Assembly: GCF_013466605.1 (NCBI RefSeq) | Contig: NZ_CP059162.1 | Coordinates: forward strand, 5,022,001-5,086,000 | Reading direction: 5' to 3' | Source of the DNA: Pseudomonas chlororaphis subsp. aurantiaca | GTDB lineage: Bacteria > Pseudomonadota > Gammaproteobacteria > Pseudomonadales > Pseudomonadaceae | Length of the DNA: 64,000 nucleotides | Shown here: piece by piece, positions 54,195 through 63,889 of the stretch | Numbering within the stretch: the first letter of the stretch is position 1 | Layout: the number at the start of each line of letters is the position of its first letter | Notes under the pieces: model-generated | Seen by the model: the letters and a program-made list of their open reading frames with translations, nothing else | The model's database searches: none | What the model was told of the DNA's origin: nothing | Program-made: the position numbers and the translations under genes

Positions 54195-55516
54195 GGGCGC
54201 CGCGCGAGCACGCTCGCTCCTGCCGGCGCCAGCAGGGCCGCCACCGCTTCGGGGTTGGACGGAAAATAGAAATGCACATAAGAGGCGGTCATCCGCCCTT
54301 TGCGGTAAACCGCTTCCGCGCCGCGCCCGCCATTCGGGCTCAGGCCGCGGGCGATCGGCTCCAGCTCGGTGCTGGTCAACGAATGATGGTAGGTATGCCC
54401 GCGCAACGAACCTTCCGGCAACTCCACTGCCTGCAAGGCCAGGGCCGCCAGGCGCTTTTGCATCACCGCATCGCCGGGCAACAGGCCCAGCAGTTCGGCG
54501 CGCTCGCCGTCAACGTCGGTCAGGGAGTCCAGCAGATACAACATGCCGCCACACTCGGCGAGCAAGGGTTTGCCGGCAGCATGATGCGCGCGGATCGCAC
54601 TGAGCATCGAGCCGTTCTCCGCCAGCGCCCGGTGATGCAACTCCGGGTAACCGCCCGGCAGGTACAGGCTGTCCGCCTCGGGCAGTGCCGCGTCATGGAG
54701 CGGCGAGAAAAAGTCCAGCTCGGCGCCCATGGCCCGCAGCAGATCCAGGCTCGCGCCATAGGTAAAGGCAAAGGCTTCGTCGCGGGCCACGGCAATGCGC
54801 ACGCCGGCCAACAGAGGCTCGACGGCAACTGTCTGAGGAGCGGCAAACGCCACGGCCGGCGGCAAGGCCACTTCGCAGCTGTCAGCCAAGGCGGCCGCCG
54901 CCGCGTCGAGACGCAGATCCAGATCGTTGAGTTCGCTGGCCTGCACCAGCCCCAGATGGCGGCTGGGCAGTTCGATGCCGGTTTCCCGGGACAGCGCGCC
55001 GTACCAGCGCAATCCCTCGGTCAGGCTGCCTTCGAGCAACTGCGCATGACGCAGGGTGCCGACACGGTTGGCCAGCACGCCGGCGAACGGCAGATCCGAC
55101 TGATAACGCGCCAGCCCCAGCGCCAAGGCACCGAAGGTCTGGGCCATGGCGGTGCCATCGATCACCGCGAGCACTGGCACCCCGAAATGCCGCGCCAGGT
55201 CGGCGCTGGACGGCGTGCCGTCGAACAGCCCCATCACACCTTCGATCAGGATCAGGTCCGCCTCACCGGCGGCCTCCCACAGCAGGCGGCGGCTTTCCTG
55301 CTCGCCGACCATCCACATGTCCAGCTGATACACCGGCGCACCGCTGGCGCGCTCGAGGATCATCGGGTCGAGAAAGTCCGGGCCACACTTGAACACGCGC
55401 ACCTTGCGTCCCTGATTGCGATGCAGGCGGGCGAGCGCGGCGGTCACGGTGGTCTTGCCCTGACCGGAAGCCGGCGCGGCAATCAATACCGCCGGGCAAT
55501 GACGGGCATCACTCAC
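54191..55516 (-). CDS. cobB: cobyrinic acid a,c-diamide synthase
   Basis: 441 residues: an ATPase domain with P-loop APASGQGKTTVTAAL (about 13-27) and a C-terminal glutamine amidotransferase with Cys in LLAECGGMLYLLD. It amidates the a and c side chains of (hydrogeno)byrinic acid. It overlaps both neighbours by 4 bases. Equivalent to CbiA. Confidence 0.94.
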   Translation of the reverse strand: MSDARHCPAVLIAAPASGQGKTTVTAALARLHRNQGRKVRVFKCGPDFLDPMILERASGAPVYQLDMWMVGEQESRRLLWEAAGEADLILIEGVMGLFDGTPSSADLARHFGVPVLAVIDGTAMAQTFGALALGLARYQSDLPFAGVLANRVGTLRHAQLLEGSLTEGLRWYGALSRETGIELPSRHLGLVQASELNDLDLRLDAAAAALADSCEVALPPAVAFAAPQTVAVEPLLAGVRIAVARDEAFAFTYGASLDLLRAMGAELDFFSPLHDAALPEADSLYLPGGYPELHHRALAENGSMLSAIRAHHAAGKPLLAECGGMLYLLDSLTDVDGERAELLGLLPGDAVMQKRLAALALQAVELPEGSLRGHTYHHSLTSTELEPIARGLSPNGGRGAEAVYRKGRMTASYVHFYFPSNPEAVAALLAPAGASVLARRP

Positions 55517-56124
55517 AGTTCGACGCCTTTTTGCGCTTTGATTCCGGCCTGGAAGGCATGCTTGACCATGCCCATTTCGGTGACAGTGTCGGCCAGCTCG
55601 ATCATCTCCGGCTTGGCGCCACGCCCGGTGACCACCACATGCTGCATCGGCGGCCTCGCCTGCAGGTCGCTGAGCACCTGGTCCAGATCCAGATAGCCGT
55701 GCTTGAGGGCGATGTTCAGTTCATCGAGCACCACCAGGCCGATCTTCGGGTCGCTCAGCAGTTCGCGGGAAACCGCCCAGGCCGCTTCGGCGGCGGCGAT
55801 GTCGCGCTGGCGGTCCTGGGTTTCCCAGGTGAAACCTTCGCCCATGACATGGAAACGCACCTGCTCCGGAAAGCGCCGGAAGAACAATTCCTCGCCGGTA
55901 CTGTTGCGACCCTTGATGAACTGCACCACGCCGCACTGCATGCCATGGCCCATGGCCCGCGCGAGCATGCCGAAGGCCGAGCTGCTTTTGCCTTTGCCGT
56001 TGCCGCTCAGCACCAGCAGCAAGCCGCATTCGTTCGGCGAGTTGGCGATGCGTTCATCGATCACGGCTTTTTTGCGCAGCATGCGCGCCAGATGGCGCTC
56101 GTCACGATCAGGGGATTCAGTCAT
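55513..56124 (-). CDS. cobO: cob(I)yrinic acid a,c-diamide adenosyltransferase
   Basis: 203 residues from ATG 56124 (MTESPDRDERHL), with GGAG upstream; an in-frame start at 56298 would fall in the riboswitch. The P-loop is LLVLSGNGKGKSSSAFG. The downstream motifs FIKGRNSTGEE, FTWETQDRQRD and LVVLDELNIALKHGYL are typical of CobO/BtuR. It adds the upper adenosyl ligand. First gene of the operon, about 95 bases after the cobalamin riboswitch. Confidence 0.95.
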   Translation of the reverse strand: MTESPDRDERHLARMLRKKAVIDERIANSPNECGLLLVLSGNGKGKSSSAFGMLARAMGHGMQCGVVQFIKGRNSTGEELFFRRFPEQVRFHVMGEGFTWETQDRQRDIAAAEAAWAVSRELLSDPKIGLVVLDELNIALKHGYLDLDQVLSDLQARPPMQHVVVTGRGAKPEMIELADTVTEMGMVKHAFQAGIKAQKGVEL

Positions 56125-56217
56125 GGGGCAGCTCTCCGTTGGGGCTGGATAACGGGGGGCAGGAATAGGAATAGACGGCGCAAGCCTGGCATCGCCCACC
56201 GTGATGCCGTTGGATGG

Positions 56218-56425
56218 ATCAGGCCGGTCTCCGGGCTTGTGAGTGACTGGGATGCCCAACTGCGCGCCTTCCCATGTCGACAGTCGACACAGTGGCATCA
56301 GGCGCAGTCTTGACTCACTTACCGTTGCGGGGGCAGCGCCGGAATCGTCGTGCGTGCACCTTCGGCACGCGTACTCACCGGCTTCCCTGTTTCACTCTGT
56401 CGACCTGCGGCCACAGAGCACCTGA
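56218..56425 (-). ncRNA. cobalamin riboswitch upstream of the cob operon
   Basis: Minus-strand reading shows the conserved blocks in order: AGGGAAGCCGGTGAG (56376-56387 core), GCTGCCCCCGCAACGGTAA, the B12 box GCCACTG (56290-56296), and the 3' block AGTCACTCACAAGCCCGGAG before 56220. Adenosylcobalamin binding is expected to switch off expression of the ten-gene operon. Confidence 0.95.
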
Positions 56426-56611
56426 AACAAGTCGCGAAGGTTAGAGGGTTGGGGGTGGAGCGTCAATTAAAGCCGGGGCCCGGCAGATCGACGAATGGCT
56501 GCCATATCGGAAAAATGACGCCAATCTTGTGCCACACTCAACGCAGTGATATCAAATAGCCATAATCACGTTAAAAAACTCCAATATCTCAACAATAATA
56601 GGAAAAGTCCG
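56426..56611. other. intergenic region between the cob riboswitch and the next gene
   Basis: Presumably contains the divergent promoters of the cob operon (minus) and of the gene at 56612 (plus). AT-rich near 56540-56600. No gene is seen. Confidence 0.5.
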
Positions 56612-57193
56612 ATGCAAGGCATGATCATCAGCAATCCGAAACTGGAATTCCTGCGCCCTGCCCTGGAACGCTGGTTCGATTGCATCGACCGCTACAACGC
56701 CGTGCGCGGCGATAACGAAAGCCCTTACTGGTTCGACGAAAAAGCCAACCTGGGATTGCTCTCGGCGGCGGCCTGGATGGCGGAGATGGTCACCCTGGAA
56801 CACACACCGAGCAAAAAACAGCTCGAGGACGGCGACCGCAGCGGCCGCACCGACCTGTACATCGCCACGCAGGAGGAGCGTGTCTACATCCAGGCCACCC
56901 AGCGCTGGCCCCGGGTCAACAGCCTGCACCTGACCCAACCGTTGCTGGATGCCGCCAGCGACGCGAAAAAAGCCAGCTACCCCAGCGACCTGAAACTCGG
57001 CTGCCTGTTCGTCACGCCGCAAAAAACCCAGCACAGCGCCACTCCGGAAGAACTGCAGGACATGGTCGACGATCTGCAAAAGGAACATTGCTGCGCCGTG
57101 GCCTGGTACTTCCCCTACGCGTACCGCAAATTGCGCAACGAAGCCGGCAACTATCACCCCGGCGTTGCCGTGCTGCTCAAGGAAGCACGCTGA
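56612..57193 (+). CDS. hypothetical cytosolic protein
   Basis: 193 residues from ATG 56612 (MQGMIISNPKLEFL) after AGGAAAAG; an in-frame ATG at 56546 lacks a site. It has no signal or membrane segment. It contains SPYWFDEKANLGLLSAAAWMA, then SGRTDLYIATQEERVYIQAT and KLGCLFVTPQKT. It alternates helices and strands like a small alpha/beta enzyme, but I recognise no family. It stands alone, followed by a lipoprotein gene after 72 bases. Confidence 0.65.
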   Translation: MQGMIISNPKLEFLRPALERWFDCIDRYNAVRGDNESPYWFDEKANLGLLSAAAWMAEMVTLEHTPSKKQLEDGDRSGRTDLYIATQEERVYIQATQRWPRVNSLHLTQPLLDAASDAKKASYPSDLKLGCLFVTPQKTQHSATPEELQDMVDDLQKEHCCAVAWYFPYAYRKLRNEAGNYHPGVAVLLKEAR

Positions 57194-57265
57194 GCAGGTG
57201 GAAGCATCGTCCATCTGTGCTTCTCTATGACTACACCGACTTCGTGCATTCATAGGGAAATCAGC

Positions 57266-58585
57266 ATGCTCAAGCTTCGATACGCAATCCTTATCGCCGT
57301 CGCCGCAGGCCTTGCCGCCTGCGGCGAAACCTCCACCCTCCAGGTCTCCGACGGCACCGGCCCCTCGCCGAAACTGCCCGAACCGAACAAGACCCTGTTC
57401 CCGACCGTGAACATCGCGCCCGCGATCGGCTGGCCACAAGGCACCAAACCAGTGGCCGCCGCCGGCACCCAGGTGGCCGCATTTGCCGAAGGCCTGGAGC
57501 ATCCGCGCTGGCTGTACGTGCTGCCCAATGGCGACGTACTGGTGGCGGAGACCAATGCCCCACCCTCCCCCGATGACGGCAAAGGTATTCGTGGCTGGAT
57601 CGCCAGCAAGATCATGAGCCGCGCCGGGGCCGGCGTGCCCAGCCCGAACCGCATCACCCTGCTGCGGGACAAGGATCACGATGGCGTGGCGGAAACCCGC
57701 ACGGTGTTCCTGGAAAACCTCAACTCGCCGTTCGGCATGACCCTGGTGGGCAATGACCTGTACGTCGCCGACACCGATCGCCTGCTGCGCTTCCCCTACA
57801 AGGACGGCGACACCAAGATCAGCGCCCAGCCGACCAAGGTGGTCGACCTGCCTGGCGGCAAGCTGAACCACCACTGGACCAAAAACGTGATTGCCAGCAA
57901 GGACGGCAGCAAGCTGTACGTCACGGTCGGCTCCAACAGCAACGTCGGTGAAAACGGCATGGGCCAGGAGGAAGGTCGCGCCGCCATCTGGGAAGTCGAC
58001 CGCGCCACCGGCAAGCAACGGATTTTCGCCTCCGGCCTGCGCAACCCCAACGGCATGGCCTGGGAGCCGCAAAGTGGCCAGCTGTGGACCGCGGTCAACG
58101 AGCGCGACGAGATCGGCAGCGACCTGGTGCCGGACTACATCACCTCGGTCAAGGATGGCGCATTCTATGGCTGGCCATACAGTTACTACGGCCAGCATGT
58201 GGATGTGCGAGTCACTCCGCAGAACCCGACCCTGGTGGCCAAGGCCATCGCTCCGGATTATGCCGTCGGCCCGCATACCGCCTCCCTCGGCCTGGCATTC
58301 GCCGAAGGCAGCAAGCTGCCGGCGCCGTTCACCCAAGGCGTGTTCATCGGCCAGCATGGCTCGTGGAACCGCAAGCCCCACAGCGGCTACAAGGTGATCT
58401 TCGTGCCCTTCGCCAATGGCAAGCCGGTGGGCCAACCGGTGGACGTACTGACCGGCTTCCTCAGTGCCGACGAGAAAGCCATGGGCCGGCCGGTCGGCGT
58501 AGTGATCGACAAGCAAGGGGATCTGCTGGTGGCCGATGATGTCGGCAACAAGGTCTGGCGTGTGTCAGCAGCCAAGGCGCAATAG
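57266..58585 (+). CDS. lipoprotein beta-propeller sugar (sorbosone-type) dehydrogenase
   Basis: 439 residues from ATG 57266 after AGGGA. The lipobox is LAAC with lipidated C19. The six-bladed propeller phrases are [63 protein letters not shown] and the terminal [20 protein letters not shown]. These match soluble PQQ glucose/sorbosone dehydrogenases. PQQ dependence is inferred from the family. It likely acts in the periplasm and is convergent with the methyltransferase gene, two bases away. Confidence 0.85.
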   Translation: MLKLRYAILIAVAAGLAACGETSTLQVSDGTGPSPKLPEPNKTLFPTVNIAPAIGWPQGTKPVAAAGTQVAAFAEGLEHPRWLYVLPNGDVLVAETNAPPSPDDGKGIRGWIASKIMSRAGAGVPSPNRITLLRDKDHDGVAETRTVFLENLNSPFGMTLVGNDLYVADTDRLLRFPYKDGDTKISAQPTKVVDLPGGKLNHHWTKNVIASKDGSKLYVTVGSNSNVGENGMGQEEGRAAIWEVDRATGKQRIFASGLRNPNGMAWEPQSGQLWTAVNERDEIGSDLVPDYITSVKDGAFYGWPYSYYGQHVDVRVTPQNPTLVAKAIAPDYAVGPHTASLGLAFAEGSKLPAPFTQGVFIGQHGSWNRKPHSGYKVIFVPFANGKPVGQPVDVLTGFLSADEKAMGRPVGVVIDKQGDLLVADDVGNKVWRVSAAKAQ

Positions 58586-58587
58586 GT

Positions 58588-59250
58588 TCAGCGCTTGCGA
58601 CACAGGGTCAAGCCATCCCCCAGGGGCAGCAGCGACAAGTCGACACGCGGGTCATCCTTCAAGGCACGATTGAGTGCCTGGATGGCCCGGGTGTCTTCGC
58701 TCTGGGGATTCTCCTCCAGCACCCGACCGCTCCACAGCGTGTTATCGAACACCGCCAGCCCGCCCACGCGCAGCAGGCGCAGGGCACTTTCCAGATAAGC
58801 CGGGTAATTGGCCTTGTCGGCGTCGATGAAGACCAGGTCGAAACCACCCTCGCCTTCCTCCCGCTCAATGCTGGCCAAGGTCTCCAGGGCCGGCGCCAGG
58901 CGCAACTCGATCCGCCCGGCGACACCTGCTTCCTGCCAGTAGCGGCGCGCGGTGGCGTTGTAGTCGCCCGGGATGTCACAACAGATCAACTGGCCATCGT
59001 CCGGCAAGGCCGCGGCCATGGACAAGGCGCTGTAGCCGGTGAAGGTCCCCACCTCCAGCACACGCCGGGCACCGATAAGCTTGACCAGCAAGGCGAGGAA
59101 CTGCCCCTGCTCGGGCGCCACCTGCCAGCGCGCCATGGGCAGCGCCTGGGTTTCGTCGCGCAGACGGCGCAGCAGCGGCGTTTCACGCAGGGAAACGTCG
59201 AGCAGGTAGTGATAGAGGGCGTCGTCGAGGTTGAGGGTACGGGCGGTCAT
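58588..59250 (-). CDS. class I SAM-dependent O-methyltransferase (CCoAOMT/COMT-like)
   Basis: 220 residues. The SAM-binding motif I is VLEVGTFTGYSALSMAAALP. The metal/catalytic region FDLVFIDADKANYPAYLE and GGLAVFDNTLWSGRV are hallmarks of the Methyltransf_3 family that methylates catechols. The physiological substrate is unknown. It ends two bases from the propeller gene and starts 26 bases downstream of the NlpC/P60 gene on the same strand. Confidence 0.9.
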   Translation of the reverse strand: MTARTLNLDDALYHYLLDVSLRETPLLRRLRDETQALPMARWQVAPEQGQFLALLVKLIGARRVLEVGTFTGYSALSMAAALPDDGQLICCDIPGDYNATARRYWQEAGVAGRIELRLAPALETLASIEREEGEGGFDLVFIDADKANYPAYLESALRLLRVGGLAVFDNTLWSGRVLEENPQSEDTRAIQALNRALKDDPRVDLSLLPLGDGLTLCRKR

Positions 59251-59275
59251 GGCAACCTCGACATTGAGATAGGAC

Positions 59276-59809
59276 CTAAGGGTTGTGCGCCAGATGCTCT
59301 GGCTGCAGCACGCGCTTGGCGCTCAGGTAGGCTTTTTGCCAATAGGCCTTGGACAGGCTGTCCAGCTTCACCGTGCCGCCGGTGGCCGGTGCATGGACGA
59401 AGCGGCCTTCACCGACATAGATGCCCGCGTGGCTGACCTGAGAACCGCCATTGGTGGCAAAAAATATCAGGTCGCCGGTCTGCAAGGCGTCCTTGCCGAC
59501 ATTCGGCGCACGCATGCCGATCATTTCGCGGGTCGAGCGCGGCAGCGAGATACCGGCGGCATCGCGATAGACGTAGCCTATCAGGCCACTGCAATCGAAA
59601 CCGGAATCTGGTGTGTTGCCACCCCAGCGATAAGGCGTGCCCACCAGGCCCAACGCACGAAACAGCACGTCTTCGGCAGCGGGCGAGAAGGTCTGGGGAG
59701 CATTGAAAACGGGAGCACGTACAACAGGCGCGGGTGGCGGGGTACGGCTGGCACACGCACCGAGCAGCGCGGCGAGAACAATCAATGCGAGGCGGGCCGA
59801 CGTCGACAT
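59276..59809 (-). CDS. NlpC/P60 (C40) peptidoglycan endopeptidase lipoprotein
   Basis: 177 residues with lipobox LGAC (C19) and one NlpC/P60 domain. The catalytic Cys is in DSGFDCSGLIGYVY and the His in SHAGIYVGEGRFVHAP. The family cuts D-Glu-mDAP or mDAP-D-Ala bonds. It is a paralogue of the gene at 59975-60595, probably by tandem duplication. A terminator separates the two. Confidence 0.92.
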   Translation of the reverse strand: MSTSARLALIVLAALLGACASRTPPPAPVVRAPVFNAPQTFSPAAEDVLFRALGLVGTPYRWGGNTPDSGFDCSGLIGYVYRDAAGISLPRSTREMIGMRAPNVGKDALQTGDLIFFATNGGSQVSHAGIYVGEGRFVHAPATGGTVKLDSLSKAYWQKAYLSAKRVLQPEHLAHNP

Positions 59810-59860
59810 ATGCAGAACAATCCTGATCTGGATGCGGCTTTCTCTGCCGTGAGGCCGAAA

Positions 59861-59893
59861 ACAAAACCGCGTAAGCAGAACTTACGCGGTTAG
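59861..59893 (-). terminator. terminator between the two NlpC/P60 genes
   Basis: AACCGCGTAAG-CAGAA-CTTACGCGGTT, an 11-bp perfect stem. On the minus strand it is followed by TTGTTTT. Confidence 0.85.
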
Positions 59894-59974
59894 TTTTCAA
59901 CAATAGATCAGGATTCTAGCGTCTACGCGCTAAACTTCAAGTAAGACTTTAACTTCACCTTACAAAAAGTCCGC

Positions 59975-60595
59975 TTACTTGCGTGCAGTGACCACGGTCG
60001 GGGCCATCGCAAGGGCGCGTTTGGCTTCGATGAAGGTCTTGCTCCAGTAGCTGTCGCCCAGGCTGTCAACTCGCACACCACCGCTGCGGCGGCTGCTGGA
60101 ATGGATGAACTGGTCATCGCCCAGATAGATGCCTGCGTGGCTTACGCGACCGCGGCGGCCATTGGTGGCGAAGAACAACAGGTCGCCCGGCTGCAGCTTG
60201 TTACGTGCAACCAGCGGAGCGTCAACGTTGATCATTTCACGGGTGGAGCGCGGCAGATTCATGCCGGCCTCTTCACGGAACAGGTAGCCGATGAAACCGC
60301 TGCAATCGAAACCGGCTTCAGAGGTACCGCCGAAACGGTAACGGGTACCGATCAGGGACATGCCACGCTCGAGGATACTGTCAGCCAAGACTGGCAGTTG
60401 GTAAGGCTTGCTGTCAGCGAACTCGGCGAGTTCTTTTTCGGTTGCCAGCTCTTCCTGGAAAATAGCGGAAGACTGGGCTTTTGAAGAGTTTTGAACCTGT
60501 TGCTGCTCTTGTTGGCTCACCGGAGAGTGGGTGGCGCAACCAAACAACAGGGTAACGAGTGCAAGAGGCACGAGGGGTGCGAAGCGCTTCAGCAT
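59975..60595 (-). CDS. NlpC/P60 (C40) endopeptidase lipoprotein, MepS-like
   Basis: 206 residues from ATG 60595 (a GTG two codons earlier is possible), with lipobox LFGC (C20). The NlpC/P60 domain has Cys in EAGFDCSGFIGYLF and His in SHAGIYLGDDQFIHSS. Length and layout resemble MepS/Spr, a cross-link-cleaving hydrolase needed for wall expansion. A Q/E-rich linker follows the lipid anchor. It is the first of two tandem paralogues. Confidence 0.92.
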   Translation of the reverse strand: MLKRFAPLVPLALVTLLFGCATHSPVSQQEQQQVQNSSKAQSSAIFQEELATEKELAEFADSKPYQLPVLADSILERGMSLIGTRYRFGGTSEAGFDCSGFIGYLFREEAGMNLPRSTREMINVDAPLVARNKLQPGDLLFFATNGRRGRVSHAGIYLGDDQFIHSSSRRSGGVRVDSLGDSYWSKTFIEAKRALAMAPTVVTARK

Positions 60596-60809
60596 GGGCA
60601 CGACCGTGGCTTAAAGTTATAAAGAAGCCGCGACTATGCCTTCTATCGCTCTAATTTGCAAATTCAATCGATTGAAATGTGACTTATCGGTTTCCACTCA
60701 ACATCTAAGGCCTTAAGCCCATTTTAAACGCACGCGCCTGTGGAACCGCTTCCAGATGCGGGTTTTCTGGCGCCTGAAATATACCAAAAAGCCACTGCCA
60801 CCCGCGGTT

Positions 60810-61514
60810 TTACCAGCCCAGGGTTTCTTTGAGGAAGGGAATGGTCAGCTTGCGCTGAGCCTGCAAGGACGCCTGGTCGAGGCGCTCCAACAGCTCGAAC
60901 AAGGCGCTCATGCTGCGGGTGCCGCGGGTCAGGATAAAGTGCCCGACTTCGTCGGTCAGGTGCAGCCCGCGACGCGAGGCGCGCAACTGCAATGCACGCA
61001 ATTTGTCTTCGTCGGAGAGCGGACGCATCTGGAAGATCAGCGCCAGGGTCAACCGGGACTTGAGGTCCGCCAGCTTCACCGGCAACTCCCGGGGAGAGGT
61101 CGAAGCCGCGATCAACAGGCGCCGGCCGCTGTCACGCAGGCGGTTGAACAGATGAAACAGCGCCTCTTCCCAGTCGGCCTTGCCCGCCACTGCTTGCAAG
61201 TCGTCCAGGCAAACCAGTTCGTACTGTTCCAGGTTGTCGAGGATTTCGATGCCGCGATCCAGCAATTCCGCCAGGGGCAAGTAGACCGCTGGCTCCCCCA
61301 ACTGCTCAAACCGCAGGCAGGCCGCCTGCAGCAAGTGCGTACGCCCTACCCCATCCTTGCCCCAGAGGTAGATCAGGCTTTCGGTCCAGCCGGCGTCGGC
61401 TTCGCAAAGCCGCTCGACATAGCCGAGTGCAGCGGCATTGGCGCCTGGGTAGTAGTTGATGAAGGTGGCGTCATCACGCAGACGCACACCTAGGGGCAGC
61501 TGAATCGGTTTCAT
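60810..61514 (-). CDS. hda: DnaA regulatory inactivator Hda
   Basis: 234 residues of the AAA+ DnaA-like family without the DNA-binding domain. N terminus MKPIQLPLGVRL (a clamp-binding-type QLPL motif), Walker A LWGKDGVGRTHLL, and Walker B LVCLDDLQAV. With the beta clamp it promotes DnaA-ATP hydrolysis after initiation. It lies downstream of the AI-2E permease gene on the same strand, the common Pseudomonas order. Confidence 0.94.
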   Translation of the reverse strand: MKPIQLPLGVRLRDDATFINYYPGANAAALGYVERLCEADAGWTESLIYLWGKDGVGRTHLLQAACLRFEQLGEPAVYLPLAELLDRGIEILDNLEQYELVCLDDLQAVAGKADWEEALFHLFNRLRDSGRRLLIAASTSPRELPVKLADLKSRLTLALIFQMRPLSDEDKLRALQLRASRRGLHLTDEVGHFILTRGTRSMSALFELLERLDQASLQAQRKLTIPFLKETLGW

Positions 61515-61741
61515 GCTGACTGAACAGTTCCAAACAAACCGTTAGTGGCCTCTGTGTAAAGTTTGCAAAGTTTATACCCGTGACGCCGGGCGCACAATGC
61601 AACAGACCACAAGCAAAATCAAAGGTTTGCGTTAGCCTGATGAAATCACGGGGGGTTCTTTGACGGTGGATGTGACAGCTGTAAAGACTCTCCGAGGCAC
61701 CTGCCCGAAACGCGGGTACCCCGAAATGCAAACAAGGGTCG
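61515..61741. other. intergenic region between the permease gene and hda
   Basis: 227 bases without a gene. A plus-strand TTGACG (about 61660) and TAAAGA (about 61682) pair at 16 bases could be a promoter facing away from hda, but no clear terminator follows. A small RNA is possible but not supported. Confidence 0.35.
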
Positions 61742-62815
61742 CTACAGCTCGGACTCTTCTATACCGCTATAGATGTCCGAATCCTTGTACAGGTCGTGCA
61801 CATGGCGCACCAGCACCATGACCACCGCCGCCACCGGCAAAGCCAGCAGGATGCCGGTGAACCCGAATAGCTCACCCCCCGCGAGAATCGCGAAGATCAC
61901 CGCCACCGGATGCAGGCCGATCCGATCGCCTACCAGCAAGGGGGTCAGCACCATGCCCTCCAGGGCCTGGCCAACCATGAACACCGCCACGATGCCGATC
62001 ATCGGGTACAGGTCGCCGCCGAACTGGAACAATCCGGCAATCAGTGCCGCGCCGATACCGATGACAAAGCCCATGTACGGCACAATCGCCGCCAGGCCGG
62101 CAATCAGGCCGATCAGCAGCCCCAGCTCCAACCCGACCAGCATCAGGCCGGCGGCATAAATCATTCCCAGGGCAACCATCACCAGCAGCTGACCACGGAC
62201 GAACGCCCCCAGCACTTCGTGGCATTCCCCGGCCAGCGCCACCACCCGCTCCTCGCGATCACGGGGCAACAGGCTGCGGATCTTCGCCATCATCAGGTCC
62301 CAGTCGCGCAGCAGGTAAAAGCTGACCACCGGAATCAGCACCAGGTTGGCCAGCCAGCCGATCAGCGCCAGGCTGGAGGCCGTTGCCTGGCTCAGGACCA
62401 CGCCGACGATATCGGTGGTCTGCCCCATGTGCTCGCTGATCGCCGCCTTGACCTTGTCGAACTTCCAGAAACCATCGGACAAGCCCAGCTTGGACTGCGC
62501 CCAGGGCATCGCCGTGTGCTGCAACCAATCGAGCATCTGCGGCGCCAGTTCGTACAGACGCAGCAGTTGCTTGGCGAGCATAGGCACCAGCACCAGCAAC
62601 AACGCCATGACGATCAGGGTGAACAGGGCAAATACCGCCACCACGCCCCAGGTGCGCGACAAGCCGAGCTTTTCCAGGCGGTCCACCAGAGGATCGAACA
62701 GATAGGCCAACAGCAAGGCCACCAGGAACGGCGTCAGGATCGGATGCAACAGGTACACAAAACCACCGAGCAGGACCAACCCACCCAACCAGACCCATCG
62801 ACGCGTATCAGCCAT
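61742..62815 (-). CDS. AI-2E/PerM-family membrane transporter
   Basis: 357 residues from ATG 62815 (MADTRRWVWLGG), with GGAG six bases upstream. About seven or eight helices are present, with PFLVALLLAYLFDPLVDRLE near the N terminus and the family-typical IPYMGFVIG-type and GDRIGLHPVAVIFAILAGG segments toward the end. Family members export AI-2 or ions; many, such as PerM, are uncharacterised. It lies 36 bases downstream of the DUF2066 gene. Confidence 0.9.
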   Translation of the reverse strand: MADTRRWVWLGGLVLLGGFVYLLHPILTPFLVALLLAYLFDPLVDRLEKLGLSRTWGVVAVFALFTLIVMALLLVLVPMLAKQLLRLYELAPQMLDWLQHTAMPWAQSKLGLSDGFWKFDKVKAAISEHMGQTTDIVGVVLSQATASSLALIGWLANLVLIPVVSFYLLRDWDLMMAKIRSLLPRDREERVVALAGECHEVLGAFVRGQLLVMVALGMIYAAGLMLVGLELGLLIGLIAGLAAIVPYMGFVIGIGAALIAGLFQFGGDLYPMIGIVAVFMVGQALEGMVLTPLLVGDRIGLHPVAVIFAILAGGELFGFTGILLALPVAAVVMVLVRHVHDLYKDSDIYSGIEESEL

Positions 62816-62851
62816 GAACCACTCCATTGCTTCTATATAAAGAAAGAAAAC

Positions 62852-63889
62852 CTACCAGCGAAAATGCAGTTGCGCGGCCGGTGCAGGCACGGGCGCTGGT
62901 GTCGCGCCTTCGACGGCCGGCTGGACAGGCGCAGCGCCCGCCGGGACCTCCTGCAACCGAGCCAGGCTCAGCTGCGCGCGCAATTGCTCGGCACTGCCGC
63001 TGACCCGGTACACCGAGCGATCACCATCGACGCGTTGCAAACGCCCGCCGAAGGGTTCGAGCAAACGGCCCAATGCCGCGTAGCGCTCCAGGTTCATGCC
63101 CTGCACTTCCAGCAACTGCTCGCTGGATGCGCCCGGCTTGACCACGAAACGCGGCGCCAGGCGCTGACTGACCGCCAACAGCACGGCATCGGCCAAGGCT
63201 GGCACATCGGCTCCCTGGACGCTGTCCTGCTCCTTCTGGTCCCCCATCCACAGGCGCCATTTGGCCTGCCACTGCCCCCCCTCTTCACTGGCATGCACCG
63301 CCAGCAGGGCGTCCGCGCCGTAACGCTCCGACGCGGCACGCAATGGCGCCGGATCAGAACCTTCGAGATTCGGAGCCGTGGCGACGATCTGTTCGTTCAG
63401 GTCAGCCAACGGCAAACGCAGTGGCAAGCCGCGATGCAGGGCTGCACGGCGCAAAGGCGTGGCACTGGCCTGGCCATCGCCGACCAGGCTGGAACCTTCG
63501 CTGGAGTCGGTCAGCCACCAACCGAGAATCGATGGACGATTACTGCCCCACAGCGACAGGCCAGCCTGGCGCAACGCCCGATCGGTGCTGGCCGGATCGA
63601 AGTCGACCTGCAGGCTCTCGGGAGGACCGGCGTCGTAGCCGTACTGGCTGATGATCTGCTGCGGGTCCTTGCGGATCGCCGCCAACCCCGGATTCTGCAA
63701 GGCTTTGCTATCGCCGGTCAGGCGCAGCACCAGGGTTTCCAGGGCCCGCTGGGTGGCCTGATCGCGCTCGCCAGGGGCCTGACTGCTGACCGGTTCGCGG
63801 ACCTGATACAGGTTATTGAGGGTTTCGGCATGACTCGCCAGGCTGACCAATGACAAACAGCCCACGAAAAGAAATTTGTACAAACGCAT
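62852..63889 (-). CDS. exported DUF2066 protein
   Basis: 345 residues from ATG 63889 (MRLYKFLFVGCLSLVSLASH), which is a clear signal peptide cleaved near SHAE. It contains LYQVREPVSSQAPGERDQAT and LETLVLRLTGDSKALQNPG, the conserved start of DUF2066. The C terminus is Pro/Ala-rich. The function is unknown. It is first in a likely operon with the AI-2E permease and hda. The 110 bases left in the window upstream hold only its promoter region. Confidence 0.85.
   Translation of the reverse strand: MRLYKFLFVGCLSLVSLASHAETLNNLYQVREPVSSQAPGERDQATQRALETLVLRLTGDSKALQNPGLAAIRKDPQQIISQYGYDAGPPESLQVDFDPASTDRALRQAGLSLWGSNRPSILGWWLTDSSEGSSLVGDGQASATPLRRAALHRGLPLRLPLADLNEQIVATAPNLEGSDPAPLRAASERYGADALLAVHASEEGGQWQAKWRLWMGDQKEQDSVQGADVPALADAVLLAVSQRLAPRFVVKPGASSEQLLEVQGMNLERYAALGRLLEPFGGRLQRVDGDRSVYRVSGSAEQLRAQLSLARLQEVPAGAAPVQPAVEGATPAPVPAPAAQLHFRW

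Noticed and set aside
61660..61740. Small RNA between the permease gene and hda
   Set aside because: A promoter-like pair is present, but there is no convincing terminator hairpin or recognised RNA family.
61910..63853. 647-codon plus-strand open frame across two genes
   Set aside because: It is antisense to the AI-2E permease and DUF2066 genes, with a shadow-like Gln/His/Arg composition.
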